From Clostridia bacterium (GTDB lineage Bacteria > Bacillota > Clostridia > Christensenellales > Borkfalkiaceae): a stretch of 24,069 bases of DNA. A program made the translations under genes and the position numbers. The notes under the pieces are model-generated. The model was not told the DNA's origin and ran no database searches. It saw only the letters and a list, made by a program, of their open reading frames with translations. The stretch spans positions 1-24,069 of the forward strand of contig JAGCLN010000300.1 of NCBI GenBank assembly GCA_017646945.1, read 5' to 3'. Below, in pieces: positions 14,382-23,636 of this stretch. Position 1 is the first letter of the stretch. Each line of letters starts with the position of its first letter.

Positions 14382-15215
14382 TTATCTAATATGAAAAATC
14401 TTTTTAATTAAAAGGAAAGAGCCTTTTATAATAAAGCCCACCACCAAACACATCGCCGATAAAACGAGCGCGAGTATCAAGGTGGAAATTAAAAAACTTT
14501 CAAGGTTACTAACAACGCCTAAGAACACGTCGTAAACGCCAAAAGGTATTAAGCCTATAACGAGATTTACCGCTAAAATTATAATTACCATTAAGGGTAT
14601 AGCAACGAGCGAGCCTTTAATATCAGCGCCACTTAAATTCATGTGGATAGCAATGCAAAGGCTAACGAACATAAACACCCACCACGGCCAACCGATAGAA
14701 ATTTCAGCGAACAACGCTTTCATCATACCTGCAAAAAGCCTAAAAGAATAGCCGAGCAAGTTCACGTCTGCAAGGTTGCCGTTAAAGGTTGCAAGGTCGG
14801 TAAAGTACGCGCTCATTTCCGCATAGGTTGCAGGAAGGAAAATAAGCATACCCAAATAGATAATTAAAGTGCCTACTGCGATAGGCGCAACGCCTATAAA
14901 ATAATTACCTATTTGTTGCCAAACGTTTTTCCTATTCCAAGAATGGCTTACGTAACCCAAAACCCCATCGTCATCGTTGATTTGGAAGAACTTAACCTTT
15001 TCTACCTTATGCATAAACAATAAGCACATAAGAAGGTGGCTTAATTCGTGAATAGGCGTTCCAAAAAGCCCCGTACCGTAAACAACGAGTTTACTGTAAT
15101 TGAACATTTTATAAAAAACCCTATTTATAATTGAAATTATAAAACCAACGAGATATACCGCGCCGATAAAAATACCGACTTGCCATAAAACGTTCTTTAA
15201 AATATCTACGAACAT
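14382..15215 (-). CDS. Integral membrane protein with HExxH motif (putative M50-like site-2-type metalloprotease)
   Basis: 277-residue polytopic membrane protein. A zinc-protease signature HELSH (His56, Glu57, His60) lies in a hydrophobic segment (TPIHELSHLLMCLLF), as in M50/site-2 proteases. About six membrane segments follow, including about 100-125, 190-240 and 240-270. No PDZ domain and no clear third zinc ligand can be assigned, so proteolytic activity is not certain. The ATG has an AAAGGAT site 5 nt upstream. A hairpin lies just upstream and a terminator just downstream, so it is probably monocistronic or an attenuated distal gene of the surface-protein cluster. Confidence 0.72.
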   Translation of the reverse strand: MFVDILKNVLWQVGIFIGAVYLVGFIISIINRVFYKMFNYSKLVVYGTGLFGTPIHELSHLLMCLLFMHKVEKVKFFQINDDDGVLGYVSHSWNRKNVWQQIGNYFIGVAPIAVGTLIIYLGMLIFLPATYAEMSAYFTDLATFNGNLADVNLLGYSFRLFAGMMKALFAEISIGWPWWVFMFVSLCIAIHMNLSGADIKGSLVAIPLMVIIILAVNLVIGLIPFGVYDVFLGVVSNLESFLISTLILALVLSAMCLVVGFIIKGSFLLIKKIFHIR

Positions 15216-15235
15216 AATTTATCCTTTGAAAATAT

Positions 15236-15258
15236 CAAGGGCGGAAAATCCGCCCTTG
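15236..15258 (-). terminator. Strong hairpin after the FN3 lipoprotein gene
   Basis: A perfect 10-bp GC-rich stem CAAGGGCGGA (15236-15245) pairs with its complement at 15249-15258 across three bases. In the minus direction it is followed by ATATTTTC. It lies 9 bp after the stop of the gene ending at 15268. The imperfect T tract leaves room for partial read-through into the HELSH gene. Confidence 0.78.
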
Positions 15259-15267
15259 AGAGTTCTT

Positions 15268-18200
15268 TTAAGCGTTAAGGTTATTGAATTCCTTAGTTAC
15301 CGTAGTAGAAGAAATAATCTTATTGCCGTTACCTTTTGCTCGAATCGTTACCACAAGGTTTTTCTTTTGAGCGTTGTAGTTGTCGATGTAGTTGTTAAGG
15401 TTGATTTGCGGTTGAATAGCGGTAATTGGTTCTTCAAGCGCTACGCCGTTGAACTCAATAACAACTTCGTATTCTACCGCGTTATCAATAGTAGCCCACC
15501 TAAGCATACCTTCTGCAGAAAGGACAATGCTTGATTCGTTGGGTACTGCAAGTAAGATAATGTAGTATTGAGTGTTCTTACCGCCTACCGATTGAGAATC
15601 AAGATAGTAAGTACCTTCTTCGTCAAACGCGCCACCGAGAGCGTAAACTCTTGCTTCGTGTCTACCAACAACGCTCGGGTTGTGTGAGCAAGAAAGTTCT
15701 TTGCTTGTTTGTTCTACACCCGAAATGGTGTAAGAATAACCGCTTGCGTAATCAGATTCTTTAGTGATAGTTGCGATAATTACGCCAGTTTCGCTGTAAG
15801 CATCTTCACTATAAGTAAGTTTGAAGTCAGGGGTGGTGAGTTGCTTAGTCTTTTGAACGAACTTGCAAGCGTCAGAATCGATAGTAGTATAACCACCGTC
15901 ACCGATAGCGATAACTTCGATTGAGTAATCTTTAAGGTCGTCAAACTTAGGCGTATGAGAGTAAGTTTCACCGGTTACGTGAGTGTAAGTTTCTGCAACA
16001 ACGCCGTCAATATAGATAACGTAACTCGTTGCGGAAATAACGCCGTTCCATACGTACTTACCGTTTTCACGGCGAACTTCTGGGGTTTCAAGTTTGTAAA
16101 CGGATACTTGGCTACTCTTTTCAGAGTTGATAAATTCAACGCCGTTACCGATTGCCTTTACGCTAAACGTATAAGTCTTACCGCCTGCAAGAGAGGAAAT
16201 ATCCATAGTAGTACCGTTCTTTTCACCATTGTAAGTAGTGCCGTTAGGATAATAAACTTCGTAAGTAGGCGTATACTTGTTAGCGTTCACGTTAGCAGGC
16301 GCGTTCCAAATCAATTGATTGTTGTTGAACGCAACGTCACCAAACGTGGGCGCGGCAAGTTTAACGAACTTAGTGGTAAGACCTGCCTTTGAAGACATAT
16401 AGTAAATGGTTTTATCAGTATTGAAGTAGTTTGCGATACTTTCCATGTGGATAGTAGTGCCTTCAGTAGTGATATATTGATTCATGTTTTGAATATCTTC
16501 AGCGGGAATAGTTTGACCAGTGCCGTCAAATACTACAACGTAGCTTTGAGCGTGTAATACGCTATCCCAACCGAGAACGCCTTCGGACGCTTCAGAAGTG
16601 TTAATCTTAACGTTTCTAGGTGCTTCAAGGCGAACTACGTTGATTGCGCCTGTATAGTTAGATGCAAGAATTTCTTTGCCGTTACCCTTAGCGCACACTC
16701 TAACGTTGAACGAACCTGCTTCTAAAACGGATAAGTCGTAAGAAGTGTTACCGCTACTGAACTTAGCGCCGTCAACGTTAACAGCGTAACCGTTAGCGCC
16801 GTTAATTTGACCGTATTCATACATATAACCGTCAATAGTAGGCGTAGAAGGTTGAGCGAGAACTTTAACGCCAAAGTTCAAAGACTTAGAAGTTAAAGAA
16901 CTTAAAGTTGCGGTGATAAGACCTTGATGTCTTGTAACGCCACCGAGCGCTTGAATGCTAAAGTTATAGCTTTGTTCTTCGATAACGCTATTGTCAACCA
17001 CGTCAGTTACCACAAATTGAGTGGTTTGTGAAGTTGTAGATGCAACGCTATCTCTATAAAGCTTGTAACCCCTTGCGCCGTTAACTCTTTCAAAGTTTAC
17101 GGTAAAGCCCTTAGAAACGTCATCAGCAGTACTTACAATGAAGTTGCTTGATGCTTGAACGGGAGCAGCAAGTCTAACGATAGTGATTGCGTCAGAGAAC
17201 TTAGATTCATAAGTGTTAGCATCGGTAGTAGTAGCCTTTACTTGAACGGTATAGATACCGGGTTCAAGGTATGCGTTTGCATAACCGTCTTGATCGCCGT
17301 CGAGTTGACTATCAACAGATTGACCGTTAGGGCTTGTTACTCTTACGGTGTAACCTGCGGCGTTCTTAACAAGGTCCCAGTAAATACTCTTCATTGCTTC
17401 GCCTTCGTGTTCAAGAGAATCATTCCATTGTAAAACGGGCGTGGGTAAAATTAAAACGGTTTTAACCGCAGACCAGTCAGAGAAATAGGTTGCGTTATTG
17501 CTAATAGGCATAATTTGAATATCGGTGCTTACGTTTGCGGTTAAGTTGTTAAATTCGCAAGTTGTGTAAATTTCCGACCTTTCAATACCGCCGATTTTAA
17601 GCTTGTAACCGTCTGCGCCACTAACAGCGCCCCATTTAAGTTTACCTTCAACCACTTCGATTTCAGTAACGGTGGGTAAGTACATGAAACTCTTAACGTC
17701 ACTTACCTTGCCGTTGAAAGTAGTAACGCCGTCACCGAGCGCTTTAACTTCAACGGTGAAGTTTTGAGAGTTAGAGTTGTATAAGCATTGAGTACCTTCG
17801 TTTTCAGAAGCAACAACGATGCCGTTTACCTTAACTTCATACTTAGTTGCGCCGTAAACAGCACCCCAAGAAATAGTAGAAGTTACGTTTGAATAAGAGA
17901 CTGTATCTTTGTTAACTTGCGCCAAGATAGTGATAGTCTTAGCATCGCTCCATTCAGAGTATACGGAATTGTTACCAGAAACAACGGGTCTTACTTGAAC
18001 GCTGTGAGTACCAGGTTGAATGCCGTCGTATTCAGTGCCGATAACTTCGGTGGGAACTTCAGTACCATCAATTCTTACCCTATATGCGGTAGCGCCGTCG
18101 ATAACGTTCCAAGTAAGTTTGCCTTCTTGGTCGATACGAACTTCGCTGATTTTACCGATAGAAGTAAAGTTTTGAGTAGCAACGCCTTCGCTAGCAACCT

Positions 18201-18471
18201 TTTCAGACTTGTTAGTAGCGGTAATAGTTACCGTAAAGTCTGCGCCGTTTGCCTTGAAATAGTAACTGTTAGTATTGATGGTGAAGGAATCGCCACCGTT
18301 AATACTAATCTTGTACTGGTCAGCGTTTTCTACTGAGTTCCAAGTGATTGTAGTGCCGTCGTACCTGATGTTAGTAGGCGCATCAAGTTCAAGACCTTTA
18401 CAACCAGTTAAACCCATCATTAGCGTCAATCCAAGAATTGTCGCTAATACTGTAAGTAAAAGTTTTCTCAT
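15268..18471 (-). CDS. Lipoprotein of about twelve fibronectin-III-like modules
   Basis: 1067-residue predicted surface lipoprotein. MRKLLLTVLATILG begins a signal peptide ending in lipobox LTGC. The rest is a chain of beta-sandwich modules of about 80-95 residues, each with a core W-x(2-4)-A/G-x-x-Y-x-V-x-(I/V)-x-G (for example TITWNSVENADQYKISING and KYVWNGVISATSYVIYIDG). I count twelve such cores. There is no sortase motif and no enzymatic domain. I take the ATG at 18471, which has an AGGAG site, rather than an upstream in-frame ATG at 18513 with none. It lies 47 bp after the beta-helix lipoprotein and is probably co-transcribed with it. Role in adhesion or polymer binding is inferred only. 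Confidence 0.85.
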   Translation of the reverse strand: MRKLLLTVLATILGLTLMMGLTGCKGLELDAPTNIRYDGTTITWNSVENADQYKISINGGDSFTINTNSYYFKANGADFTVTITATNKSEKVASEGVATQNFTSIGKISEVRIDQEGKLTWNVIDGATAYRVRIDGTEVPTEVIGTEYDGIQPGTHSVQVRPVVSGNNSVYSEWSDAKTITILAQVNKDTVSYSNVTSTISWGAVYGATKYEVKVNGIVVASENEGTQCLYNSNSQNFTVEVKALGDGVTTFNGKVSDVKSFMYLPTVTEIEVVEGKLKWGAVSGADGYKLKIGGIERSEIYTTCEFNNLTANVSTDIQIMPISNNATYFSDWSAVKTVLILPTPVLQWNDSLEHEGEAMKSIYWDLVKNAAGYTVRVTSPNGQSVDSQLDGDQDGYANAYLEPGIYTVQVKATTTDANTYESKFSDAITIVRLAAPVQASSNFIVSTADDVSKGFTVNFERVNGARGYKLYRDSVASTTSQTTQFVVTDVVDNSVIEEQSYNFSIQALGGVTRHQGLITATLSSLTSKSLNFGVKVLAQPSTPTIDGYMYEYGQINGANGYAVNVDGAKFSSGNTSYDLSVLEAGSFNVRVCAKGNGKEILASNYTGAINVVRLEAPRNVKINTSEASEGVLGWDSVLHAQSYVVVFDGTGQTIPAEDIQNMNQYITTEGTTIHMESIANYFNTDKTIYYMSSKAGLTTKFVKLAAPTFGDVAFNNNQLIWNAPANVNANKYTPTYEVYYPNGTTYNGEKNGTTMDISSLAGGKTYTFSVKAIGNGVEFINSEKSSQVSVYKLETPEVRRENGKYVWNGVISATSYVIYIDGVVAETYTHVTGETYSHTPKFDDLKDYSIEVIAIGDGGYTTIDSDACKFVQKTKQLTTPDFKLTYSEDAYSETGVIIATITKESDYASGYSYTISGVEQTSKELSCSHNPSVVGRHEARVYALGGAFDEEGTYYLDSQSVGGKNTQYYIILLAVPNESSIVLSAEGMLRWATIDNAVEYEVVIEFNGVALEEPITAIQPQINLNNYIDNYNAQKKNLVVTIRAKGNGNKIISSTTVTKEFNNLNA

Positions 18472-18518
18472 AGTTTTTCTCCTATTATATATTGAGCAAG
18501 TGTTACCCTGCATATATT

Positions 18519-21500
18519 TTAGTTAGATTTTTCACCTATAGTGAAATTATTAGTTTTTAAAACTAAGCTTTCTTGGGTTGGTTCCGCGCCGTTAATCTTA
18601 CAATCATAAGTGTAGAAGCTAATAGACGAGGAACCGTTATCGGTAGTAACGCTACCCATAAATACGCCTGTGTCGAATTCGCCTGTAACGTTACCCGTGT
18701 TATGAATTTCGTTCATACTGATAAGAACTGAACCGTTGTTGCCGCTACCCCAAGTAGTAGTATAAATTTCACCTACGATAGAGCCTACGGTTGTGTGACC
18801 GGTAACGCTACCGCTGTTAGTTATATTCGTGAACAAAGTGGTGTTAACGGCGCTGTTATAAGCTTGGTCCCAACCTTCGTAGAATCTACCGATAATACCG
18901 CCCGTATAGTCCTCACCGCGCACTTCACCGCTGTTTACAAGATTGCTTACCGTACGAGCGCCCGTCGTAGAAACGTTACCAACTAAACCGCCAACGAAAC
19001 TTGATTCTTCAGCAGTAATATCGCCAGAGTTTGAACTGTTTTGAATTTCTAAAGTAAGACCGCCGGCAATACCACCAACGTAAGAACCGCCCTTAGTGTA
19101 AGTAATATTTATCTCGTTGTTACAGCCTGAAACGAAATATCCAAGGCCAACGTAACCGCCAACGTAACCGTAATGAGCAGTTCCGTCAAGTAAATAGTTA
19201 GTTGCGTTAACTGAAGATTTTTCGTTAGAACAGTCAATCATTCTAATATTTTGAAGTCTACCTGCCAAACCGCCGATATACGCTTCCGCAGTAATAACCG
19301 CCGTGCTTGAACAGCATTCAAACCTAGAAGAACCGTTATCAGAGTACGCATGACCGATTACGCCACCAACGTAATACTTGCCAGTAACGTTACCTGTGTT
19401 TTTTAACTCGTTCATATTAACTAAAACTGAACCGTTTGAACCGCTACCCCAAGTTTCTGCGTGAAGTTCGCCGATAACGCCTGCAACGTATTCAACGCCG
19501 ATAACTTCACCGCTGTTTGTTGAAGATAAAACGTTTAAAGTACGAGTTGCGTTGTCATACCCTTGATCAAAACCGTCGTAAACTCTACCTATAATACCGC
19601 CTACTCTGTTTTTACCTTGAACTTTACCGCTGTTAGAAAGCTCTCTAAGTTCGTAACCGCCACTGCAAGCCAAGTCACCAACTAAACCGCCAACGTAAGA
19701 TGAGTTAATTGCGGTAATATTTGCAGTATTTGAACAATCTTGAATGATATTTAAAAGTCTACCTGCGATACCGCCTACGTAAATACCGTTTTTCGTATAG
19801 GTAATTTCAACGGCGTTATTACAGCCGGAAACGGAATATCCGTAACCAACGTAACCGCCAACGTAACCGTAATAGGTCGTTCCGTCAAGAACGTAACCGG
19901 TTGCCGTTACGGTTGAACCTTCGTTAGAAGAATCAAGAAGTTTAACGTTTTCAAGTCTACCTGCCAAACCGCCTACGTACGCTTCCGCAGTAATATTTGC
20001 CTTACTTGAACTGCTGGTTATTGAAGAAGCACCGTCATCTGAATACGCTTTACCCAATAAACCGCCAACGTAATTTACACCGGTAACGTTACCCGTGTTT
20101 TTAAGTACGTTTGCATTGATGATAACTGAACCGTTCGAACCGCTACCCCAAGTGCTTGCGCTTACGTTACCCATAATACCACCTACGTGGTTATTACCAA
20201 TAACTTCACCGCTGTTTGTTAAAGTTAAAAGCCTTACGGTGTGAGCTGCGTTGTTATACCCTTGATCAAACCCGTCGTAAAGTTCGCCGATAATACCGCC
20301 TACTATGTTACTACCTTGAACTTTACCGGTATTAGTAAGCACGGCAACTTCGTATCCGCCGGCGCAACTAAGTTGACCTACCAAGCCACCAACGTAACTT
20401 GAATTTTTAGCAATTATATCGCCGTTGTTTACGCACGCTTTTATCGGGTTTGTAAGTCTACCTGCAATACCGCCTACGAATTGACCTTTTTGCGTGTAAG
20501 TAATATCAACGTCGTTAACTAAGTTTTCAGCGTAGTAACCGTTACCAACGTAACCGCCAACGTAACCGTAATAAGTAGTTCCATCAAGAACGTAACCTGT
20601 TGCAGTTACGGTTGAACCTTCGTTAGAACAATCAACTATTTTAATATAGTCGAGTTGACCTGCAAGACCGCCTACGTACGCTTCCGCCTCCACGTCTGCC
20701 TCGCAGATTGAATTATTGATTGAAGATGAACCGTTATCCGAGTAAGCGTAACCGAAAAGACCGCCTACGTAATTCTTACCAGTGATATCTCCCGTGTTTT
20801 TAACGTTAGTTACGGTTAAGATAACGCCACCGTTATTACCGCTACCGTCGGTATAAGTAGTCATATAACCCATAATACCGCCAACGTATTTTTCGCCAGT
20901 TACAACGCCGTAGTTTTCAACGTTAGAAATTTTAAGGTTGTGAACGGCGTTATTGTAGCCTTGCGACCAAACGTCTTTAAAGTAACCGTAAATACCGCCA
21001 ACTCTTTCCTTGCCGTTAACTTCGCCATAGTTAGCCATCTTAGCCATTATGGTAAGAGCGCCTGACTTAGAGAAGTGACCAACGATACCTGCCGTTGCAT
21101 ATTCACCGGTTATAGTACCATAGTTATAAACTTCTTCATAGCCGATGGCAGTTGCAAAGCCGATAATACCGCCCGCATATTTCTTCATAGAAATTGCGCC
21201 GTAGTTTTCTGCTCCGCTAATAGTACCGCCTGCAAGTTGACCAGCAATACCGCCTGCTGAAATATGTTCTTCATAAGAGTTAGAAGACACGTTTGCGCGG
21301 TTGATACAATCTTTAATCGTTCCCGTAGAATAACCTACTAAACCACCTATTCTACAGAAGTCACCTTTTACGCTACCCGTTACGATAACGTTTTCTAACG
21401 TGCCCGTAAGTTCAGCGCACACACCGCCAACGTATACTGAATTGTACGAAGTGCTTGTGATATTTACGCCGAACGTAATATTTTTAATAGTTCCCGTTAC

Positions 21501-23636
21501 TTTACTGAAAATACCAAGGTTTCCAGTAGAAGTAGTGAGTTCAAAGTTAATGATTGAAAGCCCGCTACCGTTGAACGTGCCTTTAAATTCAAACGGAACC
21601 CAAGTGCCTTGATAATCACTCATATCAATATCGGCAACTAAAACGTAATCGCCAGTCGGGTTCTTAGCCATATCGGCAAAGGTTTGGCTATCGTAAACGA
21701 AAATGCTATTCGGGTCTTCAACAACTAAGTACGCTACGAGCATTACGTTAGACGTTTTATCCCAAACGTTATTACCAACGCCGTTTCCGTCAGTTATAAC
21801 TTTATCGTTAAATTTCCAACCGATAAATCTATAACCAGGCTTGCTTGCAACCGGTAATACGTAATTTTCGCCGTAAGTTACCTGAACTGAAGTTTCATCA
21901 CAACTTACACCGTCGCCAACGATTAAATTTACCGTATAAACGTTTGCGCTATACTTTGCGTCAATATAAAAGTAAGACGCGCCCATCGTAAACTCGTAAG
22001 TATCGCTACCTTCTAATAAATTGCCGTTAAAATACCAACCATCCAAAGTGTAGCCTGGGTTAACCGTTGCTTTAAGGGTTACGGTTTCGCCTTCTAAATA
22101 ATAATCGTTTACCTTAACTTCGCCTGCCTTTGACAAGTTAACGTTAACGTTAACGTAAAGTTTTTGTTTGTATTTTGCAAATAAAGTAATTTCCTTTTCT
22201 TCAAACGCGCACGGAGCAACGCTATTGCCGTCAGCATCTGCAATCATGTTAGCATTAGCGCCAACACCGTCAAACCAACCCAAGAACACGAATTCAGGAG
22301 TGGTTGGGATAGGCAAGGTATAATCTTCGCCGTATCTAACGGTTTTAGAAGTGGGAACTACTGAACCTTCGGTTGTTGTTAAGTAAATCTTTTTCTCTTC
22401 GCCTTGGTATTTAGCGTATAAATGCTCGATACCATAAGTGCCTGCTTCAAACTTTTCGTAAGACTCGCCCGTAAACTCGGGATTTACATACCAGCCTACG
22501 AAAGAGTAATTCTTTTTAGTGGGAACTGCAAAAACAACCTCGTCTTCAATCGTATAATCGTAAGACGACGCGTCACACTCACCGCCGTTTGCGTGAAGGA
22601 TAACGGTATAAGTTATCATATCCCATCTTGCATAGAACTTAGTGTAACCGGTTGAGTATAAAACGCTTTCAACAGGGTAACCCGTTAAGAGTTTGTTAGT
22701 AAACCAACCCATAAATTGATAGCCGTTTTTACCAGTAAGTTCCTCAAGAACTAACGGCTCGGTATCGTATACTCTCTCTTCGGTAGGTTCTTCGGTAATA
22801 CCGTCGTAGAACTCTAAAACCTTGTAGCGTTTCCACCAAGCGTAAAGGCGGATATCGGAAGTAATCGCGCTACCGTCATACTCAACGTATTGATTATCGT
22901 ATAACGACCAACCGATAAGTTCCTTAGAACCATCGTCAATCGGCGCGAAAGTTTCTTCGGGGATAGTTTCACCGTTAACAACGTCTATCGTTTCTTCACG
23001 ATAAGTGCCGTCGTTGTAAACGAGAGTTACGGTGTGCTTTTGAATTTCGTATCTTGCTTCAAGCACAACTTCTTTTCCGCCACCTTGAGCGTTCGTAATA
23101 GTATAAACACTATCGGTGAACATATATTTATCTTGCTCTACTAAACTGCCGTTCGAAATTTGAACGCCGTTGCAGAACCAACCGATAAAATCGTAACCCG
23201 TGCGCGTTGCGGTGGGGAGTATGCCAACGTTAGTATTGTAAATAACGTTTCTCGTTTCTTCGGTGGTAGTACCTTCACCCGCATCAAACCTAAACTTGTA
23301 AGTTGCCGGTGCCCAATGCATCCACAACGTCATATCCCTATCGAAAACGATAATGCTTTCGCCGTATTTATTGAAAATTTGATTGCCTGCGCCGTTGGGT
23401 GCATCGTACATACCTAAGAACTCAAAGTGAGTGCGCTTAGGAAGAACGCCGAACGAGAAAGTTTCGCCCTTATCAACGTACATAGTCATAGGCGCAGCGC
23501 CTTCGTATCTATAATAAGTGATGGTAACTTCGCTTGAACCACCGTCATCGTCGCCACCACAAGCGGTAAGTACGCCACAGAACAACGAGCATACGAGCAT
23601 TACCGCTATTATAATCAATAGTTTAAATTTCTTCAC
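18519..23636 (-). CDS. Giant surface lipoprotein: InlB-type B repeats plus GLUG-type beta-helix
   Basis: 1705-residue predicted surface protein. MKKFKLLIIIAVMLV starts a signal peptide ending in lipobox LTAC followed by GGDDDGG. Residues about 40-640 hold eight InlB-type (Listeria-Bacteroides) repeats recognised by F-x-G-W/M (FIGWF, LIGWS, FMGWF, FVGWY, FLGWF, LDGWY, FIGWK). From about 650 there is a linker (FADMAKNPTGDYVLVADIDMS) typical of the entry to GLUG repeats, then many YVGG-L/I-x-G turns forming a right-handed beta-helix. The last 800 residues include 3.5 copies of a 233-residue unit. The start is taken as GTG (23634-23636), 9 nt after AAGGAG; the gene therefore overlaps the upstream one by 14 nt. 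An ATG further upstream would give a longer, charged N-terminus. Function is likely adhesive or structural. Confidence 0.85.
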   Translation of the reverse strand: MKKFKLLIIIAVMLVCSLFCGVLTACGGDDDGGSSEVTITYYRYEGAAPMTMYVDKGETFSFGVLPKRTHFEFLGMYDAPNGAGNQIFNKYGESIIVFDRDMTLWMHWAPATYKFRFDAGEGTTTEETRNVIYNTNVGILPTATRTGYDFIGWFCNGVQISNGSLVEQDKYMFTDSVYTITNAQGGGKEVVLEARYEIQKHTVTLVYNDGTYREETIDVVNGETIPEETFAPIDDGSKELIGWSLYDNQYVEYDGSAITSDIRLYAWWKRYKVLEFYDGITEEPTEERVYDTEPLVLEELTGKNGYQFMGWFTNKLLTGYPVESVLYSTGYTKFYARWDMITYTVILHANGGECDASSYDYTIEDEVVFAVPTKKNYSFVGWYVNPEFTGESYEKFEAGTYGIEHLYAKYQGEEKKIYLTTTEGSVVPTSKTVRYGEDYTLPIPTTPEFVFLGWFDGVGANANMIADADGNSVAPCAFEEKEITLFAKYKQKLYVNVNVNLSKAGEVKVNDYYLEGETVTLKATVNPGYTLDGWYFNGNLLEGSDTYEFTMGASYFYIDAKYSANVYTVNLIVGDGVSCDETSVQVTYGENYVLPVASKPGYRFIGWKFNDKVITDGNGVGNNVWDKTSNVMLVAYLVVEDPNSIFVYDSQTFADMAKNPTGDYVLVADIDMSDYQGTWVPFEFKGTFNGSGLSIINFELTTSTGNLGIFSKVTGTIKNITFGVNITSTSYNSVYVGGVCAELTGTLENVIVTGSVKGDFCRIGGLVGYSTGTIKDCINRANVSSNSYEEHISAGGIAGQLAGGTISGAENYGAISMKKYAGGIIGFATAIGYEEVYNYGTITGEYATAGIVGHFSKSGALTIMAKMANYGEVNGKERVGGIYGYFKDVWSQGYNNAVHNLKISNVENYGVVTGEKYVGGIMGYMTTYTDGSGNNGGVILTVTNVKNTGDITGKNYVGGLFGYAYSDNGSSSINNSICEADVEAEAYVGGLAGQLDYIKIVDCSNEGSTVTATGYVLDGTTYYGYVGGYVGNGYYAENLVNDVDITYTQKGQFVGGIAGRLTNPIKACVNNGDIIAKNSSYVGGLVGQLSCAGGYEVAVLTNTGKVQGSNIVGGIIGELYDGFDQGYNNAAHTVRLLTLTNSGEVIGNNHVGGIMGNVSASTWGSGSNGSVIINANVLKNTGNVTGVNYVGGLLGKAYSDDGASSITSSSSKANITAEAYVGGLAGRLENVKLLDSSNEGSTVTATGYVLDGTTYYGYVGGYVGYGYSVSGCNNAVEITYTKNGIYVGGIAGRLLNIIQDCSNTANITAINSSYVGGLVGDLACSGGYELRELSNSGKVQGKNRVGGIIGRVYDGFDQGYDNATRTLNVLSSTNSGEVIGVEYVAGVIGELHAETWGSGSNGSVLVNMNELKNTGNVTGKYYVGGVIGHAYSDNGSSRFECCSSTAVITAEAYIGGLAGRLQNIRMIDCSNEKSSVNATNYLLDGTAHYGYVGGYVGLGYFVSGCNNEINITYTKGGSYVGGIAGGLTLEIQNSSNSGDITAEESSFVGGLVGNVSTTGARTVSNLVNSGEVRGEDYTGGIIGRFYEGWDQAYNSAVNTTLFTNITNSGSVTGHTTVGSIVGEIYTTTWGSGNNGSVLISMNEIHNTGNVTGEFDTGVFMGSVTTDNGSSSISFYTYDCKINGAEPTQESLVLKTNNFTIGEKSN
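18590..21010 (-). repeat. Tandem 699-bp intragenic repeat (about 3.5 copies)
   Basis: Matching codons recur at exactly 699-bp steps: the Tyr codon of the D/SQ-G/A-Y motif at 18858, 19557, 20256 and 20955, and the CCGCTACC(CC) run at 18742, 19441, 20140 and 20839. The unit is thus 233 codons with no net insertion or deletion over four copies, though the copies differ at many residues. The C-terminal copy is incomplete. Confidence 0.9.

Noticed and set aside
15780..15971. Short open frames in other frames within the FN3, beta-helix and pot genes (for example 2421-2657, 5167-5580, 15955-16392, 17917-18336)
   Set aside because: All lie wholly inside well-supported genes, show no domain, and come from the codon bias of the real frame.
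18472..18518. A TATAAT at 18482-18487 (minus) as promoter of the FN3 lipoprotein
   Set aside because: No -35 at a proper distance, and transcription from it would remove the Shine-Dalgarno.
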